The notes: generated by a model from the sequence alone, not told the origin. Shown: positions 1 through 5,965, counted from the first letter of the stretch. The stretch: DNA of 10,531 bases from CAVPEV01 sp963703555 (GCA_963703555.1 CAVPEV010000061.1:1-10531); one strand, 5' to 3'. Numbers and translations: made by a program.

Positions 1-116
1 CCATGGCCACCACCACCATGGCCCCCCCCCCCCCCCCCCACCCACCAACCCCAACCTCTCTCTCTCTCTCTCTCTCCCCCCCCCCCCCCTCCATGGCCCC
101 TGGCCATGGCCATGGC
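1..116. repeat. Low-complexity C-tract / CT microsatellite / CCATGG block
   Basis: This stretch consists of CCATGG hexamers (at 1, 16, 91, 104 and 110), two long poly-C tracts and a (CT)n run at about 57-76. It stays open in the lepA frame, which would add a proline/serine-rich leader, but that follows from the composition and is not evidence of coding. The last CCATGG hexamer directly abuts the first recognisable LepA codon at 117. No bacterial LepA carries such a leader in place of its P-loop, so I read this as foreign or artefactual sequence joined to a gene fragment. Confidence 0.85.
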
Positions 117-776
117 CTCAACCTGATCGACACGCCCGGGCACGTGGACTTCACCTACGAAGTGTCGCGTTCGCTCGCGGCCTGCGAAGGGGCCATCCTC
201 GTCGTTGACGCGTCGCAGGGAATCCAGGCGCAGACGCTGTCGAACCTCTTCCTCGCCATGGAAGCGGGACTCGAGATCATCCCGATCCTGAACAAGATCG
301 ACCTCCCGGGCGCCGAGCCGGAAAAGCGGCGCGAAGAGGTGGTCGGCCTGCTCGGCTGCAAGCCCGAGGACATCCTCCTGGTGAGCGCCAAGGAAGGGAT
401 CGGCATTCCCGAACTGCTCGAGGAGGTCGTCGCCAAGGTGCCGCCGCCCAAGGGCGACCCGACGGCTGCCCTGCGCGCGCTCGTGTACGACTCGTACTAC
501 GACAGGTACCGCGGCGCGATTCCGAGTGTTCGCGTGGTGGATGGCACCCTGAAGAAGGGGATGCGCATCACCTTTGGCACCAACGACGCCGTGTACGACG
601 TGGACGAAGTCGGGTACAACCAACTCCGACAGGTTCCCACCGCAGCCCTCAGCGCCGGCGAGGTGGGCTACGTGGTGGCCAGCGTGCGCTCGGTGAAGGA
701 GACGCGCGCCGGCGACACGGTGTTCGACGCCGATCGACACGCCACGGTGCCGCTCCCCGGCTACCAGGCGGTGAAG
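117..776 (+). CDS. lepA: Elongation factor 4 (LepA), internal fragment missing both ends
   Basis: LepA/EF4 is a ribosome-bound translational GTPase that back-translocates or remodels elongating ribosomes. About 220 residues of its roughly 600 are visible. They begin at the G3 box (LNLIDTPGHVDFTYEVSRS; DTPGH at 129-143), followed by VVDASQG, the G4 box NKID (291-302) and the G5 box SAK (384-392). The start of domain II follows (ALVYDSYYDRYRG, then SVRVVDGTLKKGM) up to PLPGYQAVK at 776. The P-loop (G1), the switch-I/G2 segment and everything after domain II are absent, so the product could not be a working GTPase. After 776 the usual LepA continuation (PMVF-GLYP type) is replaced by 13 unrelated residues and a TGA at 816-818. 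Codon use is GC-rich but the wording resembles Gemmatimonadota LepA more than the actinobacterial neighbours; that taxon guess is inference. Family identity is certain, and natural truncation is unlikely compared with an assembly join. Confidence 0.9.
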
Positions 777-785
777 TCGCTCGGC
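770..785. other. Probable chimeric junction: lepA fragment to actinobacterial contig
   Basis: LepA homology stops abruptly after the codons for PLPGYQAVK (ending at 776). The next codons, SLGEWANRQPLEP then stop, fit no LepA. Downstream sequence (819 onward) is typical of the actinobacterial block, including its tandem repeats. The 13-residue tail could be the true C-terminus of an actinobacterial gene whose front was lost at the join, or chance. Confidence 0.7.
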
Positions 786-864
786 GAGTGGGCGAACCGG
801 CAGCCGCTGGAGCCCTGAGCCTGGCCCACCGCCACGGGTGCCCCGGCACGGCACGGATGTCCTG

Positions 865-944
865 GCCCAGCCGTCGGCTCACGGGCCCAGCCGTCGGCTC
901 ACGGGCCCAGCCGTCGGCTCACGGGCCCGGCCGTCGGCTCACGG
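865..944. repeat. 20-bp tandem array over the 3' end of the glutamate dehydrogenase gene
   Basis: Four copies of a 20-bp unit (gcccagccgtcggctcacgg) lie at 865-884, 885-904, 905-924 and 925-944; the last has one change (cccgg for cccag). Each unit contains the near-palindrome AGCCG-t-CGGCT, and each unit boundary makes GGGCCC. The last copy contains the TGA stop codon (939-941, minus strand) of glutamate dehydrogenase, so the array begins at the gene's end and forms its 3' untranslated region. The stacked short inverted repeats could act as a U-less actinobacterial terminator or RNA-stability structure; that role is inferred. Confidence 0.9.
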
Positions 945-2231
945 GTAGAGGCCGCGGATGAGGTGCGCCTCGGCGACCCGGCGCACGCCGATGACCAGCG
1001 CCGCGTCGCGCAGGCTCAAGCCCTGCGCGCGGGCCAGCTCGGCGACCGCGGCGTAGGAATCGAGCATGCGGTGCTCCAGCCGCTCCTCGATCTGCGGCTC
1101 GGTCCACCAGTAGGCCTGGTTGGCCTGCACCCACTCGAAGTAGGACACGACGACCCCGCCGGCGTTGGCGAGGATGTCCGGGACGACGGTGATGCCGCGC
1201 TCGGCCAGCACTCGGTCACCCTCGATGGTCGTGGGGCCGTTCGCCGCCTCCACCACCCAGCGCGCGCGCACCCGCCGGGCGACCGTCGCGTCGATCACGC
1301 CCTCCACGGCGGCCGGCACGAGCAGGTCGACGTCCATGCGCAGCAGCGCGTCGTTGTCGATCGGGTCACCCTCGGGAAAGCCTGCCAGGGAACCGGTGCG
1401 TGCGACGTGGTCGAGCAGGGCGGGGATGTCCAGGCCGTCGGCGGCCTGCACGCCGCCGTCCACGTCGCTCACGGCCACGACCCGCGCCCCGGCCTCGTGC
1501 AGGAACCGGGCGGCGTGCGAGCCGACCTTGCCGAACCCCTGCACGGCGGCGGTGACGTCCTGCAGCCGGGCACCCTCGTCGGCCAGCGCGGCCCGCGCGA
1601 TGTGCACGACGCCCCGTGACGTCGCCGTCGAGCGGCCCAGCGAGCCGCCGATGGTCAGCGGTTTGCCGGTGACGACAGCGGGGATCGTGTAGCCGCGGTT
1701 GACGGAGTAGGTGTCCATGACCCAGGCCATGGTCTGCTCGGTGGTCCCGATGTCCGGCGCCATGATGTCCCGCTCCGGGCCGATGAGCGGCAGGATCTCG
1801 CTGGTATAGCGACGGGTCACCCGCTCCAGCTCAGCCTGCGAATAGTGGCGGGGGTCGATCGCCACGCCGCCCTTGGCCCCGCCGTAGGGCAGGTCCACGA
1901 TCGCGCACTTCCAGGTCATCGACATGGCCAGCGCGCGGACCTCCTCGATGTCCACACCGGCGGCGTAGCGCAGGCCGCCCTTGCCGGGGCCGCGGGAGAT
2001 GTTGTGCTGCACCCGGTAGCCGGCCAGCAGCTCGATGCGACCGTCGTCGCGACGCAGCGGGACGGCGACGTGGATCTCCCGGCGCGGTGTCGCGAGCATG
2101 GCGTGCAGGCCGTCGTCGTAGCCCAGGATGCGCACGGCTTCCGCGAGCTGCTCGCGCGCGGTCGACAGGGCGGACGCGCCCGCCGTGCCGGTCTGGCCGG
2201 TCAGGGTGGTCGAGCCGGTGGTATCGGTCAT
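939..2231 (-). CDS. Glutamate dehydrogenase (Glu/Leu/Phe/Val family), probably NAD-dependent
   Basis: Catalyses reversible oxidative deamination of glutamate to 2-oxoglutarate and ammonia in the cytosol. The 430-residue length matches the small hexameric bacterial class (RocG/GudB type, about 420-430). Visible landmarks: substrate-binding GPGKGGLR (81-88, K84), TWKCA (K108), the catalytic-lysine motif PYGGAKGGV (K120), MAPDIGT with D160, the nucleotide-fold signature GFGKVG (232-237), VVEAANGPTT (326-335) and ILANAGGVVVSYFEW (353-367). An Asp after the second strand of the Rossmann fold (VAVSDVDGG) favours NAD over NADP. The ATG at 2231 fits family length; the longer open frame upstream (to 2495) is antisense noise over the reductase. 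There is no good Shine-Dalgarno, but a TAGCCT element ends 7 nt before the ATG. It lies 10 bp after the aldo/keto reductase stop, so co-transcription, separate leaderless expression, or both are possible. The stop codon sits inside a tandem repeat. Confidence 0.95.
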   Translation of the reverse strand: MTDTTGSTTLTGQTGTAGASALSTAREQLAEAVRILGYDDGLHAMLATPRREIHVAVPLRRDDGRIELLAGYRVQHNISRGPGKGGLRYAAGVDIEEVRALAMSMTWKCAIVDLPYGGAKGGVAIDPRHYSQAELERVTRRYTSEILPLIGPERDIMAPDIGTTEQTMAWVMDTYSVNRGYTIPAVVTGKPLTIGGSLGRSTATSRGVVHIARAALADEGARLQDVTAAVQGFGKVGSHAARFLHEAGARVVAVSDVDGGVQAADGLDIPALLDHVARTGSLAGFPEGDPIDNDALLRMDVDLLVPAAVEGVIDATVARRVRARWVVEAANGPTTIEGDRVLAERGITVVPDILANAGGVVVSYFEWVQANQAYWWTEPQIEERLEHRMLDSYAAVAELARAQGLSLRDAALVIGVRRVAEAHLIRGLYP

Positions 2232-2238
2232 GCTCGGC

Positions 2239-2244
2239 AGGCTA
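2239..2244 (-). promoter_or_regulatory. Candidate -10 element (TAGCCT) for leaderless glutamate dehydrogenase mRNA
   Basis: Read on the minus strand, TAGCCT fits the actinobacterial TANNNT -10 consensus and lies 7 nt before the ATG at 2231, the spacing expected when the first transcribed base is the start codon. Its first three bases are the TAG stop codon of the upstream reductase. The gene lacks a clear ribosome-binding site, which agrees with this, but a single six-base match can arise by chance. Confidence 0.4.
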
Positions 2245-3027
2245 GCCACGGGCCCGCCCGCCGAGAGCGTCGACCCGCGCCATCTCCTCGTCTGTGAGGG
2301 TGAACCCGAAGACGTCCAGGTTGGCGGCGATCCGGTCGCGATGGGTCGACTTCGGGATGACGACGACCTCGTGCTGGATGTGCCAGCGCAGCACCACCTG
2401 CCGCGGTGTGACGCCGTGCGCGGCCGCGACCTCGGCGAGGGTGGCGTCGGTGAGGTCGGTCCGCTTGAAGGGGCTGTACCCCTCGACGACGACACCGCGG
2501 TCCCGGTGGCCGGCCAGCAGGGCCGGGTCGTGGTTCGAGGGGCCGTAGGGGATCTGGTTGACCGCCGGTGCCTCGCCGGTCGTGCGGACCAGCTCGTCGA
2601 TCTGGTCGAGGGAGTAGTTCGAGACGCCGATCGAGCGGACCAGGCCGTCGTCCCGCGCGGCGATCAGCTGCTCCCAGGTCGCCGGCGTCGCCTCGCCGTT
2701 CGGCGGCCAGTGCACCAGCCAGAGGTCCAGGTGATCGGTCCCGAGCTCGGCCAGCGACTCGCGCAGCGTCGCGCGCTCCCGTCCGGCGCGCTCCGGGGGA
2801 AGCTTGGTGGTGACGAAGACGTCGTCGCGGTCGATGCCGACCGCCGCGAGCGCCCGCCCGACCTGCGCCTGGTTGCGGTACATCGTGGCGGTGTCGACGT
2901 GGCGGTAGCCCAGCTGCAGCGCGATGCTCACCGCCCGTTCGGCGGCCGAGCCCTCGGACCGCCAGGTGCCCAGGCCGAGGACCGGGATGCGCCCGCCGGG
3001 CAGGGTCAGGGTGGGGATGGTGTCCAT
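2242..3027 (-). CDS. Aldo/keto reductase (AKR5-like, NADPH-dependent)
   Basis: Cytosolic oxidoreductase reducing aldehydes or ketones with NADPH; the physiological substrate cannot be read from sequence. The 261-residue length is normal for the small bacterial AKR5-type enzymes. The (alpha/beta)8 barrel tetrad is complete: D45 and Y50 in GYRHVDTATMYRN, K75 in FVTTKLPPE and H106 in LWLVHWP. Other family marks are IPVLGLGTW (14-22), the SIGVSNYS segment (132-139), VNQIPYGP (157-163), EGYSPFKR (182-189) and the cofactor 2'-phosphate motif IPKSTHRDRI (224-233). The start at 3027 (ATG) gives the family N-terminus and has GAGG (3036-3039) 8 nt upstream. The frame stays open to 3549, but that part translates repeats and antisense of DUF2505. 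It is 10 bp upstream of glutamate dehydrogenase on the same strand, a probable operon. Confidence 0.94.
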   Translation of the reverse strand: MDTIPTLTLPGGRIPVLGLGTWRSEGSAAERAVSIALQLGYRHVDTATMYRNQAQVGRALAAVGIDRDDVFVTTKLPPERAGRERATLRESLAELGTDHLDLWLVHWPPNGEATPATWEQLIAARDDGLVRSIGVSNYSLDQIDELVRTTGEAPAVNQIPYGPSNHDPALLAGHRDRGVVVEGYSPFKRTDLTDATLAEVAAAHGVTPRQVVLRWHIQHEVVVIPKSTHRDRIAANLDVFGFTLTDEEMARVDALGGRARG

Positions 3028-3107
3028 CCCCCCATCCTCGGCGGTCACAGGCGGGCGCGCAGCACGAGTGACGCCGGGACGAGGACGGGCTTGCGACGAC
3101 CCTGACC

Positions 3108-3195
3108 GGCCGCGAGCACCGCCAGGCCGCGAGCACCGCCAGGCCGGGAGCACCGCCAGGCCGGGAGCACCATCGCCAGGCCGCGAGCACCGCCA
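3108..3195. repeat. 17-bp tandem array, five copies
   Basis: The unit ggccgcgagcaccgcca is repeated at 3108-3124, 3125-3141, 3142-3158, 3159-3178 (with a 3-bp atc insertion) and 3179-3195. Copies three and four carry ggg for gcg. A degenerate remnant (ggccgccggcggcca) follows. The period is not a multiple of three and the site is intergenic. Sequence between copies is nil, so this is not a CRISPR array. Confidence 0.93.
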
Positions 3196-3214
3196 GGCCG
3201 CCGGCGGCCAGGAG

Positions 3215-3306
3215 GTCGACGCCGGGGTGAGCAAGGCGTCGACGCCGGGGTGAGCAGGGCGTCGACGCGGGGGTGAGCGGGGCGTCGACGCGGCGGTGCG
3301 CATCGA
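3215..3306. repeat. 23-bp tandem array, about four copies
   Basis: Units beginning with the palindrome GTCGAC start at 3215, 3238, 3261 and 3284; the shared core is gtcgacgc-ggggtgagc. Copies drift by a few substitutions and the fourth degrades after ten bases. The period is not a multiple of three. It lies between the end of DUF2505 and the 17-bp array, on the presumed path of read-through from DUF2505 into the reductase operon. Confidence 0.92.
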
Positions 3307-3349
3307 GCAGACGACGGGCTGCGGCCGCGCCGGAACCGTCCCGGCGCGC

Positions 3350-3886
3350 TCAGCCGGGCGAGGTGGTGGGGTGGTCGGCCACCCAACGGATGGCGACGGC
3401 CTCCTCTGCGCCGAGGGCGGTGCGCACCGCCTGCGCCGCGGCATCCTCGACGACGGACCCGAACAGCGGGACGGTCGCGCGGAGCTCACCCTGGTAGGTG
3501 AGCCGGGAGCGTGACGTCGCGTCGGCGGGCCCCGGGCCGGCGGCGGCAAGCCGCGTGGTCCCGGTGAGCCGCACGGGCGCGCCCACGATCTCCACGACCA
3601 CTGTGCCGACCCGAGAGCCGTCGTCGGCGGGTGCCTCCCATGCCTCGACGTGCCGCACGTCGAGCCTGGCGCCGACGATGCCGCGAGCCCGGGCGGGGAG
3701 GTGGTCGGTGGGCAGTGATCGGCGGGTGGTCACGGTGAAGGCGCCCTGCGCCGGCCCGACGACGTCGACCTGCTGGTCGAATGCCCCGCTGGCGCGCACC
3801 TTGGCCGCGACGTAGTCGGGATCGGCGAGCATCCGGGCCGCCGCTCGGAGGCCGGTGGGAATGTCGAAAGCCATCTGGAGGTGCAC
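3350..3886 (-). CDS. DUF2505 family protein (SRPBCC-like fold), function unknown
   Basis: A 178-residue cytosolic protein of the actinobacterial DUF2505 family, thought to share the START/SRPBCC lipid- or ligand-binding fold; no reaction is established. Features seen: an N-terminal segment predicted to pair as strand-helix (FDIPTGLRAAARMLADPDYVAAKV, about 7-30), alternating beta segments through the middle (GAFTVTTRRSLP, VGTVVVEIVGAPVRLTGTTRL, SRLTYQGELRATVP) and the closing amphipathic stretch PLFGSVVEDAAAQAVRTALGAEEAV (140-164), the usual C-terminal helix. I chose the GTG at 3886 over the ATG at 3874, because AAGGGA (3896-3901) sits 9 nt before the GTG while nothing suitable precedes the ATG. 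No signal peptide or membrane helix. It is divergent from pdtaS, and its leader carries a perfect 8+1+8 inverted repeat. The family call is from recognition of pattern, not a search. Confidence 0.85.
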   Translation of the reverse strand: MHLQMAFDIPTGLRAAARMLADPDYVAAKVRASGAFDQQVDVVGPAQGAFTVTTRRSLPTDHLPARARGIVGARLDVRHVEAWEAPADDGSRVGTVVVEIVGAPVRLTGTTRLAAAGPGPADATSRSRLTYQGELRATVPLFGSVVEDAAAQAVRTALGAEEAVAIRWVADHPTTSPG

Positions 3887-3895
3887 GTGGAGTCG

Positions 3896-3901
3896 TCCCT
3901 T
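3896..3901 (-). promoter_or_regulatory. Ribosome-binding site deciding the GTG start of the DUF2505 gene
   Basis: On the minus strand AAGGGA lies 9 nt upstream of the GTG at 3886. The alternative in-frame ATG at 3874 is preceded by cacctccag, which has no match to the anti-Shine-Dalgarno, so the GTG start is favoured. Confidence 0.6.
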
Positions 3902-3905
3902 CGTC

Positions 3906-3922
3906 CCCGTCCTCAGGACGGG
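3906..3922. promoter_or_regulatory. Perfect 17-bp inverted repeat in the pdtaS/DUF2505 divergent region
   Basis: CCCGTCCT-c-AGGACGGG: two 8-bp arms around one base, with no mismatch. It lies between a candidate minus-strand -10 (3933-3938) and the DUF2505 ribosome-binding site (3896-3901), so it would be at the 5' end of that mRNA. With the central bases unpaired it can also be an RNA hairpin. An operator for a dimeric regulator or a leader hairpin are both possible; no known consensus is matched. Confidence 0.55.
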
Positions 3923-3932
3923 CGATCAGACG

Positions 3933-3938
3933 AGGGTA
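3933..3938 (-). promoter_or_regulatory. Candidate -10 element (TACCCT) for the DUF2505 gene
   Basis: On the minus strand TACCCT matches the actinobacterial TANNNT form and would start transcription near 3926, giving a leader of about 40 nt that contains the 3906-3922 inverted repeat and the ribosome-binding site. No clear -35 is visible at normal spacing, so this is tentative. Confidence 0.35.
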
Positions 3939-4049
3939 CTGGCCGCGATCCACCGGCTGCCGACCGAGGACCTGGTGGATGGCGGCGTGCGGACGCACGA
4001 CGTCCCGGCCCGACGTCCGGCGGAGGCCGGGCGGCCGGCTGCCCGCACC

Positions 4050-4055
4050 TACGCT
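4050..4055 (+). promoter_or_regulatory. -10 element (TACGCT) for a probably leaderless pdtaS mRNA
   Basis: TACGCT (TANNNT type) is followed by exactly 6 nt and then the GTG at 4062. That is the standard geometry for actinobacterial leaderless transcripts, where transcription begins at the start codon. It explains why the nearby GGAGG (4056-4060) is only 1 nt from the GTG and cannot act as a normal ribosome-binding site for it. GGAGG is 10 nt from the downstream ATG at 4071, so a short-form start there is the competing reading. Confidence 0.6.
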
Positions 4056-4061
4056 GGAGGC

Positions 4062-5534
4062 GTGTCCACCATGACCGAGCTGGCGATGCGCCACGCCAGC
4101 ATCGACCCTCAGGACTTGGAGTGGCTCCACCTCCTGGTCGGGGACTGGCAGGTGGTGTCCGACCTGGCGTTCGCCGACCTCGTCCTGTGGCTGCCCACGT
4201 CGGACGGGGACTTCGTCGCGATCGCGCAGTGCCGGCCGAGCACCGGCGCCACCGTCCACTACGACGACATCGTCGGCTCCCGGCCGCCCGACGGCCAGCG
4301 TCCGCAGCTGCAGCGCTGCTTCGGCGAGGTCGCGCCCCAGCGGTCGCGGGAACCTCGCTGGTTCGGCTCCTACGCGGTGCGCGAGGAAGCGGTGCCGGTG
4401 GTGCGGGCCGGGCACGCGGTGGCCGTGATCGCTCGGCAGACCAACCTCGGGGGGGTGCGGACGCCGAGCCGGCTCGAGCTGAACTACGTCGATGCCGCCG
4501 ACGAGCTGCTGGCCATGGTCGCGCGGGGCGAGTACCCGCTGCCCGACGCAGCGACGGGCCCGCGCCGGGGCGCACCGCGCGTCGCGGACGGGCTCATCCG
4601 GCTCAACAGCGAGGGCGAGGTGCTCTACGCCAGCCCGAACGCGCTGAGCGCCTTCCACCGGCTCGGCACGCTCGGCGACCTGGTCGGACGGTCGCTCGCG
4701 GAGGCCACCACGGAGCTGCTGGAGGACCGCACCCCCGTGGACGAGTCGATGCCGCTCGTGCTCATGGGTCGGGCTCCGTGGCGCACGGAGGTGGAGGCCC
4801 ACGGCGTGTCGCTCTCGCTACGATCCGTGCCGCTGACCGAGCACGGCCGGCGCACCGGTGCGGTGCTGCTCTGCCGTGACGTGTCCGAGCTGCGCCGGCG
4901 CGAGCGCGAACTGCTCACCAAGGACGCCACCATCCGGGAGATCCACCACCGGGTGAAGAACAACCTGCAGACCGTCGCGGCGCTGCTGAGGATGCAGGCC
5001 CGGCGCAGCAAGCACCAGGAGGTCAGGGACGCGCTCGAGGAAGCCATGCGCCGGGTCGACACCATCGCGCTCGTGCATGAGACGTTGTCACAGACGGTGG
5101 ACGAGACGGTCGAGTTCGACGAGCTGATCGGCCGTAGCCTCCGGCTGGCCGCCGACGTGGCCTCGGCGGGGATGACCGTGCACACCGAGGTGCACGGCAG
5201 CTTCGGGCTGGTCCAGGCGGAGGATGCCACGGCGCTGGCGCTGGTGCTCACCGAGCTGGTCACCAACGCCGTCGAGCACGGCCTGTCGGACCGTGGCGGG
5301 ACGGTGGAGATCACCGTCGAGCGGGACGGCCTGGACCTGCGGGTGGAGGTCGCGGACGACGGTGTCGGCATCCCGCCCGGCGCCGGGGTCGGCACCGGGC
5401 TCGGGACGCAGATCGTCTCGACGCTGGTGACCAACGAGTTGCGCGGCAGCATCGAGTGGAGGCCCCGGCCGGCCGGAGGCACCGAGGTGGTGCTGCACGT
5501 GCAACTGCGATCCCCGGGGCGCAGCGGCGGATAG
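4062..5534 (+). CDS. pdtaS: PdtaS-type sensor histidine kinase (GAF-like + PAS + HisKA_2 + HATPase)
   Basis: Cytosolic sensor kinase that, in the known family, autophosphorylates on histidine and passes phosphate to PdtaR, an ANTAR-domain RNA-binding antiterminator; no pdtaR is in this window. The 490 residues split into an N-terminal GAF-like domain (about 15-155, starting LEWLHLLVGDWQVVSDLAFADLVLW), a PAS domain (about 175-275, GLIRLNSEGEVLYASPNALSAFHRLG to CRDVSELRRRE), the HisKA_2 dimerisation/phosphoacceptor region (about 287-365, IREIHHRVKNNLQTVAALL; the conserved HH is H295-H296) and the ATPase domain with N-box TELVTNAVEH (397-406), G1 DDGVGIP (432-438) and G2 GTGLGTQIV (444-452). No transmembrane segment. 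Start GTG 4062 gives VSTMTEL, aligning with the MST-L-type start of the mycobacterial protein, and has a leaderless -10; ATG 4071 is the alternative. It converges with whiB1 34 bp away, as in M. tuberculosis. Confidence 0.95.
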   Translation: MSTMTELAMRHASIDPQDLEWLHLLVGDWQVVSDLAFADLVLWLPTSDGDFVAIAQCRPSTGATVHYDDIVGSRPPDGQRPQLQRCFGEVAPQRSREPRWFGSYAVREEAVPVVRAGHAVAVIARQTNLGGVRTPSRLELNYVDAADELLAMVARGEYPLPDAATGPRRGAPRVADGLIRLNSEGEVLYASPNALSAFHRLGTLGDLVGRSLAEATTELLEDRTPVDESMPLVLMGRAPWRTEVEAHGVSLSLRSVPLTEHGRRTGAVLLCRDVSELRRRERELLTKDATIREIHHRVKNNLQTVAALLRMQARRSKHQEVRDALEEAMRRVDTIALVHETLSQTVDETVEFDELIGRSLRLAADVASAGMTVHTEVHGSFGLVQAEDATALALVLTELVTNAVEHGLSDRGGTVEITVERDGLDLRVEVADDGVGIPPGAGVGTGLGTQIVSTLVTNELRGSIEWRPRPAGGTEVVLHVQLRSPGRSGG

Positions 5535-5568
5535 CAGGCGAGGCCCGGGGTGCAGGGTGCGCTGCTCC

Positions 5569-5817
5569 TCAGCTCGCGCGGCGCTGACGAGCCGTGCGAC
5601 GCTTGAGCGCGCGACGCTCATCCTCGGACAGCCCGCCCCACACGCCAGCGTCCTGCCCGGTCTCGAGTGCCCACTTCAGGCACATATCGACGACCTCGCA
5701 GCGACGGCAGACCGCCTTGGCCTCCTCGATCTGCAGAAGCGCAGGTCCGGTGTTACCGATGGGGAAGAACAGCTCGGGATCTTCGTCGAGGCACGCAGCG
5801 CGGTGGCGCCAGTCCAT
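5569..5817 (-). CDS. whiB1: WhiB1-type iron-sulfur transcriptional regulator (WblE in Streptomyces)
   Basis: Small cytosolic transcription factor that holds a nitric-oxide-sensitive [4Fe-4S] cluster and partners the primary sigma factor in actinobacteria. The 82-residue protein has the four cluster cysteines exactly at the mycobacterial positions (C9, C37, C40, C46, pattern C-X27-CRRC-X5-C). It also has the sigma-interacting GVWGG turn (58-62), the N-terminal signature MDWRHRAAC, and a basic DNA-binding tail (SEDERRALKRRTARQRRAS). Start at ATG 5817 is decided by a strong AAGGAGA (5822-5828) 4 nt upstream; the open frame continues to 5883 but would add unrelated residues. Convergent with pdtaS, the same neighbour as Rv3219/Rv3220c. 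In M. tuberculosis the gene is cAMP-receptor-protein controlled; GTGTG/CACAC palindromes upstream here may be related. Confidence 0.96.
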   Translation of the reverse strand: MDWRHRAACLDEDPELFFPIGNTGPALLQIEEAKAVCRRCEVVDMCLKWALETGQDAGVWGGLSEDERRALKRRTARQRRAS

Positions 5818-5884
5818 GGCATCTCCTTGTACACACGACCCTGCCCCGGTGGGGACTGCAGGTCGACGCGGACGCGCCACCATC

Positions 5885-5909
5885 AGCCGTGCTCAGCACG
5901 GGGACGGCT
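5885..5909. other. Overlapping, mutually exclusive inverted repeats in the whiB1 leader
   Basis: CCGTGCT-c-AGCACGG (5887-5901) is a perfect 7+1+7 inverted repeat. AGCCGT (5885-5890) is also complementary to ACGGCT (5904-5909). Both pairings use the CCGT at 5887-5890, so only one can form at a time. This region should be within the whiB1 5' untranslated RNA if transcription starts farther out. A switch-like or attenuator role is speculative in such GC-rich sequence. Confidence 0.35.
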
Positions 5910-5947
5910 CGTCCACACGGTTACGAACAACTGCTGGAGACAAGAAT

Positions 5948-5965
5948 CACACCTGTGTGCCACAC
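5948..5965. promoter_or_regulatory. Two overlapping GTGTG/CACAC palindromes upstream of whiB1 (possible CRP-type site)
   Basis: CACAC-ct-GTGTG (5948-5959) and GTGTG-c-CACAC (5955-5965) share the central GTGTG. They lie 131-148 bp upstream of the whiB1 ATG. Actinobacterial CRP/GlxR sites are TGTGA-N6-TCACA-like, and mycobacterial whiB1 is CRP-regulated. However, half-site spacing here is shorter than the consensus, so assignment to CRP is tentative. Confidence 0.35.

Larger units (their letters stand above)
3028..3349. other. 322-bp gene-free gap filled by two tandem-repeat arrays
   Basis: Lies between the DUF2505 stop and the aldo/keto reductase start, both on the minus strand. Apart from the reductase ribosome-binding site (3036-3039) it holds a 17-bp array (3108-3195) and a 23-bp array (3215-3306). 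The open frames crossing it translate to repetitive Arg/Pro/Gly-rich sequence with no family resemblance. I see no convincing -35/-10 pair for the reductase operon, though its promoter should be somewhere here. Confidence 0.75.

Noticed and set aside
3..116. Proline/serine-rich N-terminal extension of LepA
   Set aside because: Made only of low-complexity nucleotide runs, and it replaces the essential P-loop; no family member has it.
777..818. C-terminal tail SLGEWANRQPLEP as a genuine LepA ending
   Set aside because: Does not match LepA after PLPGYQAVK; it lies past a likely join and may be chance or the end of another gene.
2128..3105. Plus-strand open frame of 325 codons opposite the reductase and glutamate dehydrogenase start
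   Set aside because: Antisense of well-recognised genes; no recognisable motif or start signal.
3108..3306. CRISPR array
   Set aside because: Repeats are directly adjacent with no spacers, differ in unit between the two blocks, and no cas gene is present.
3486..4802. Minus-strand open frame of 438 codons opposite pdtaS and DUF2505
   Set aside because: Composition-driven shadow; His/Arg/Gly-rich with no family resemblance.
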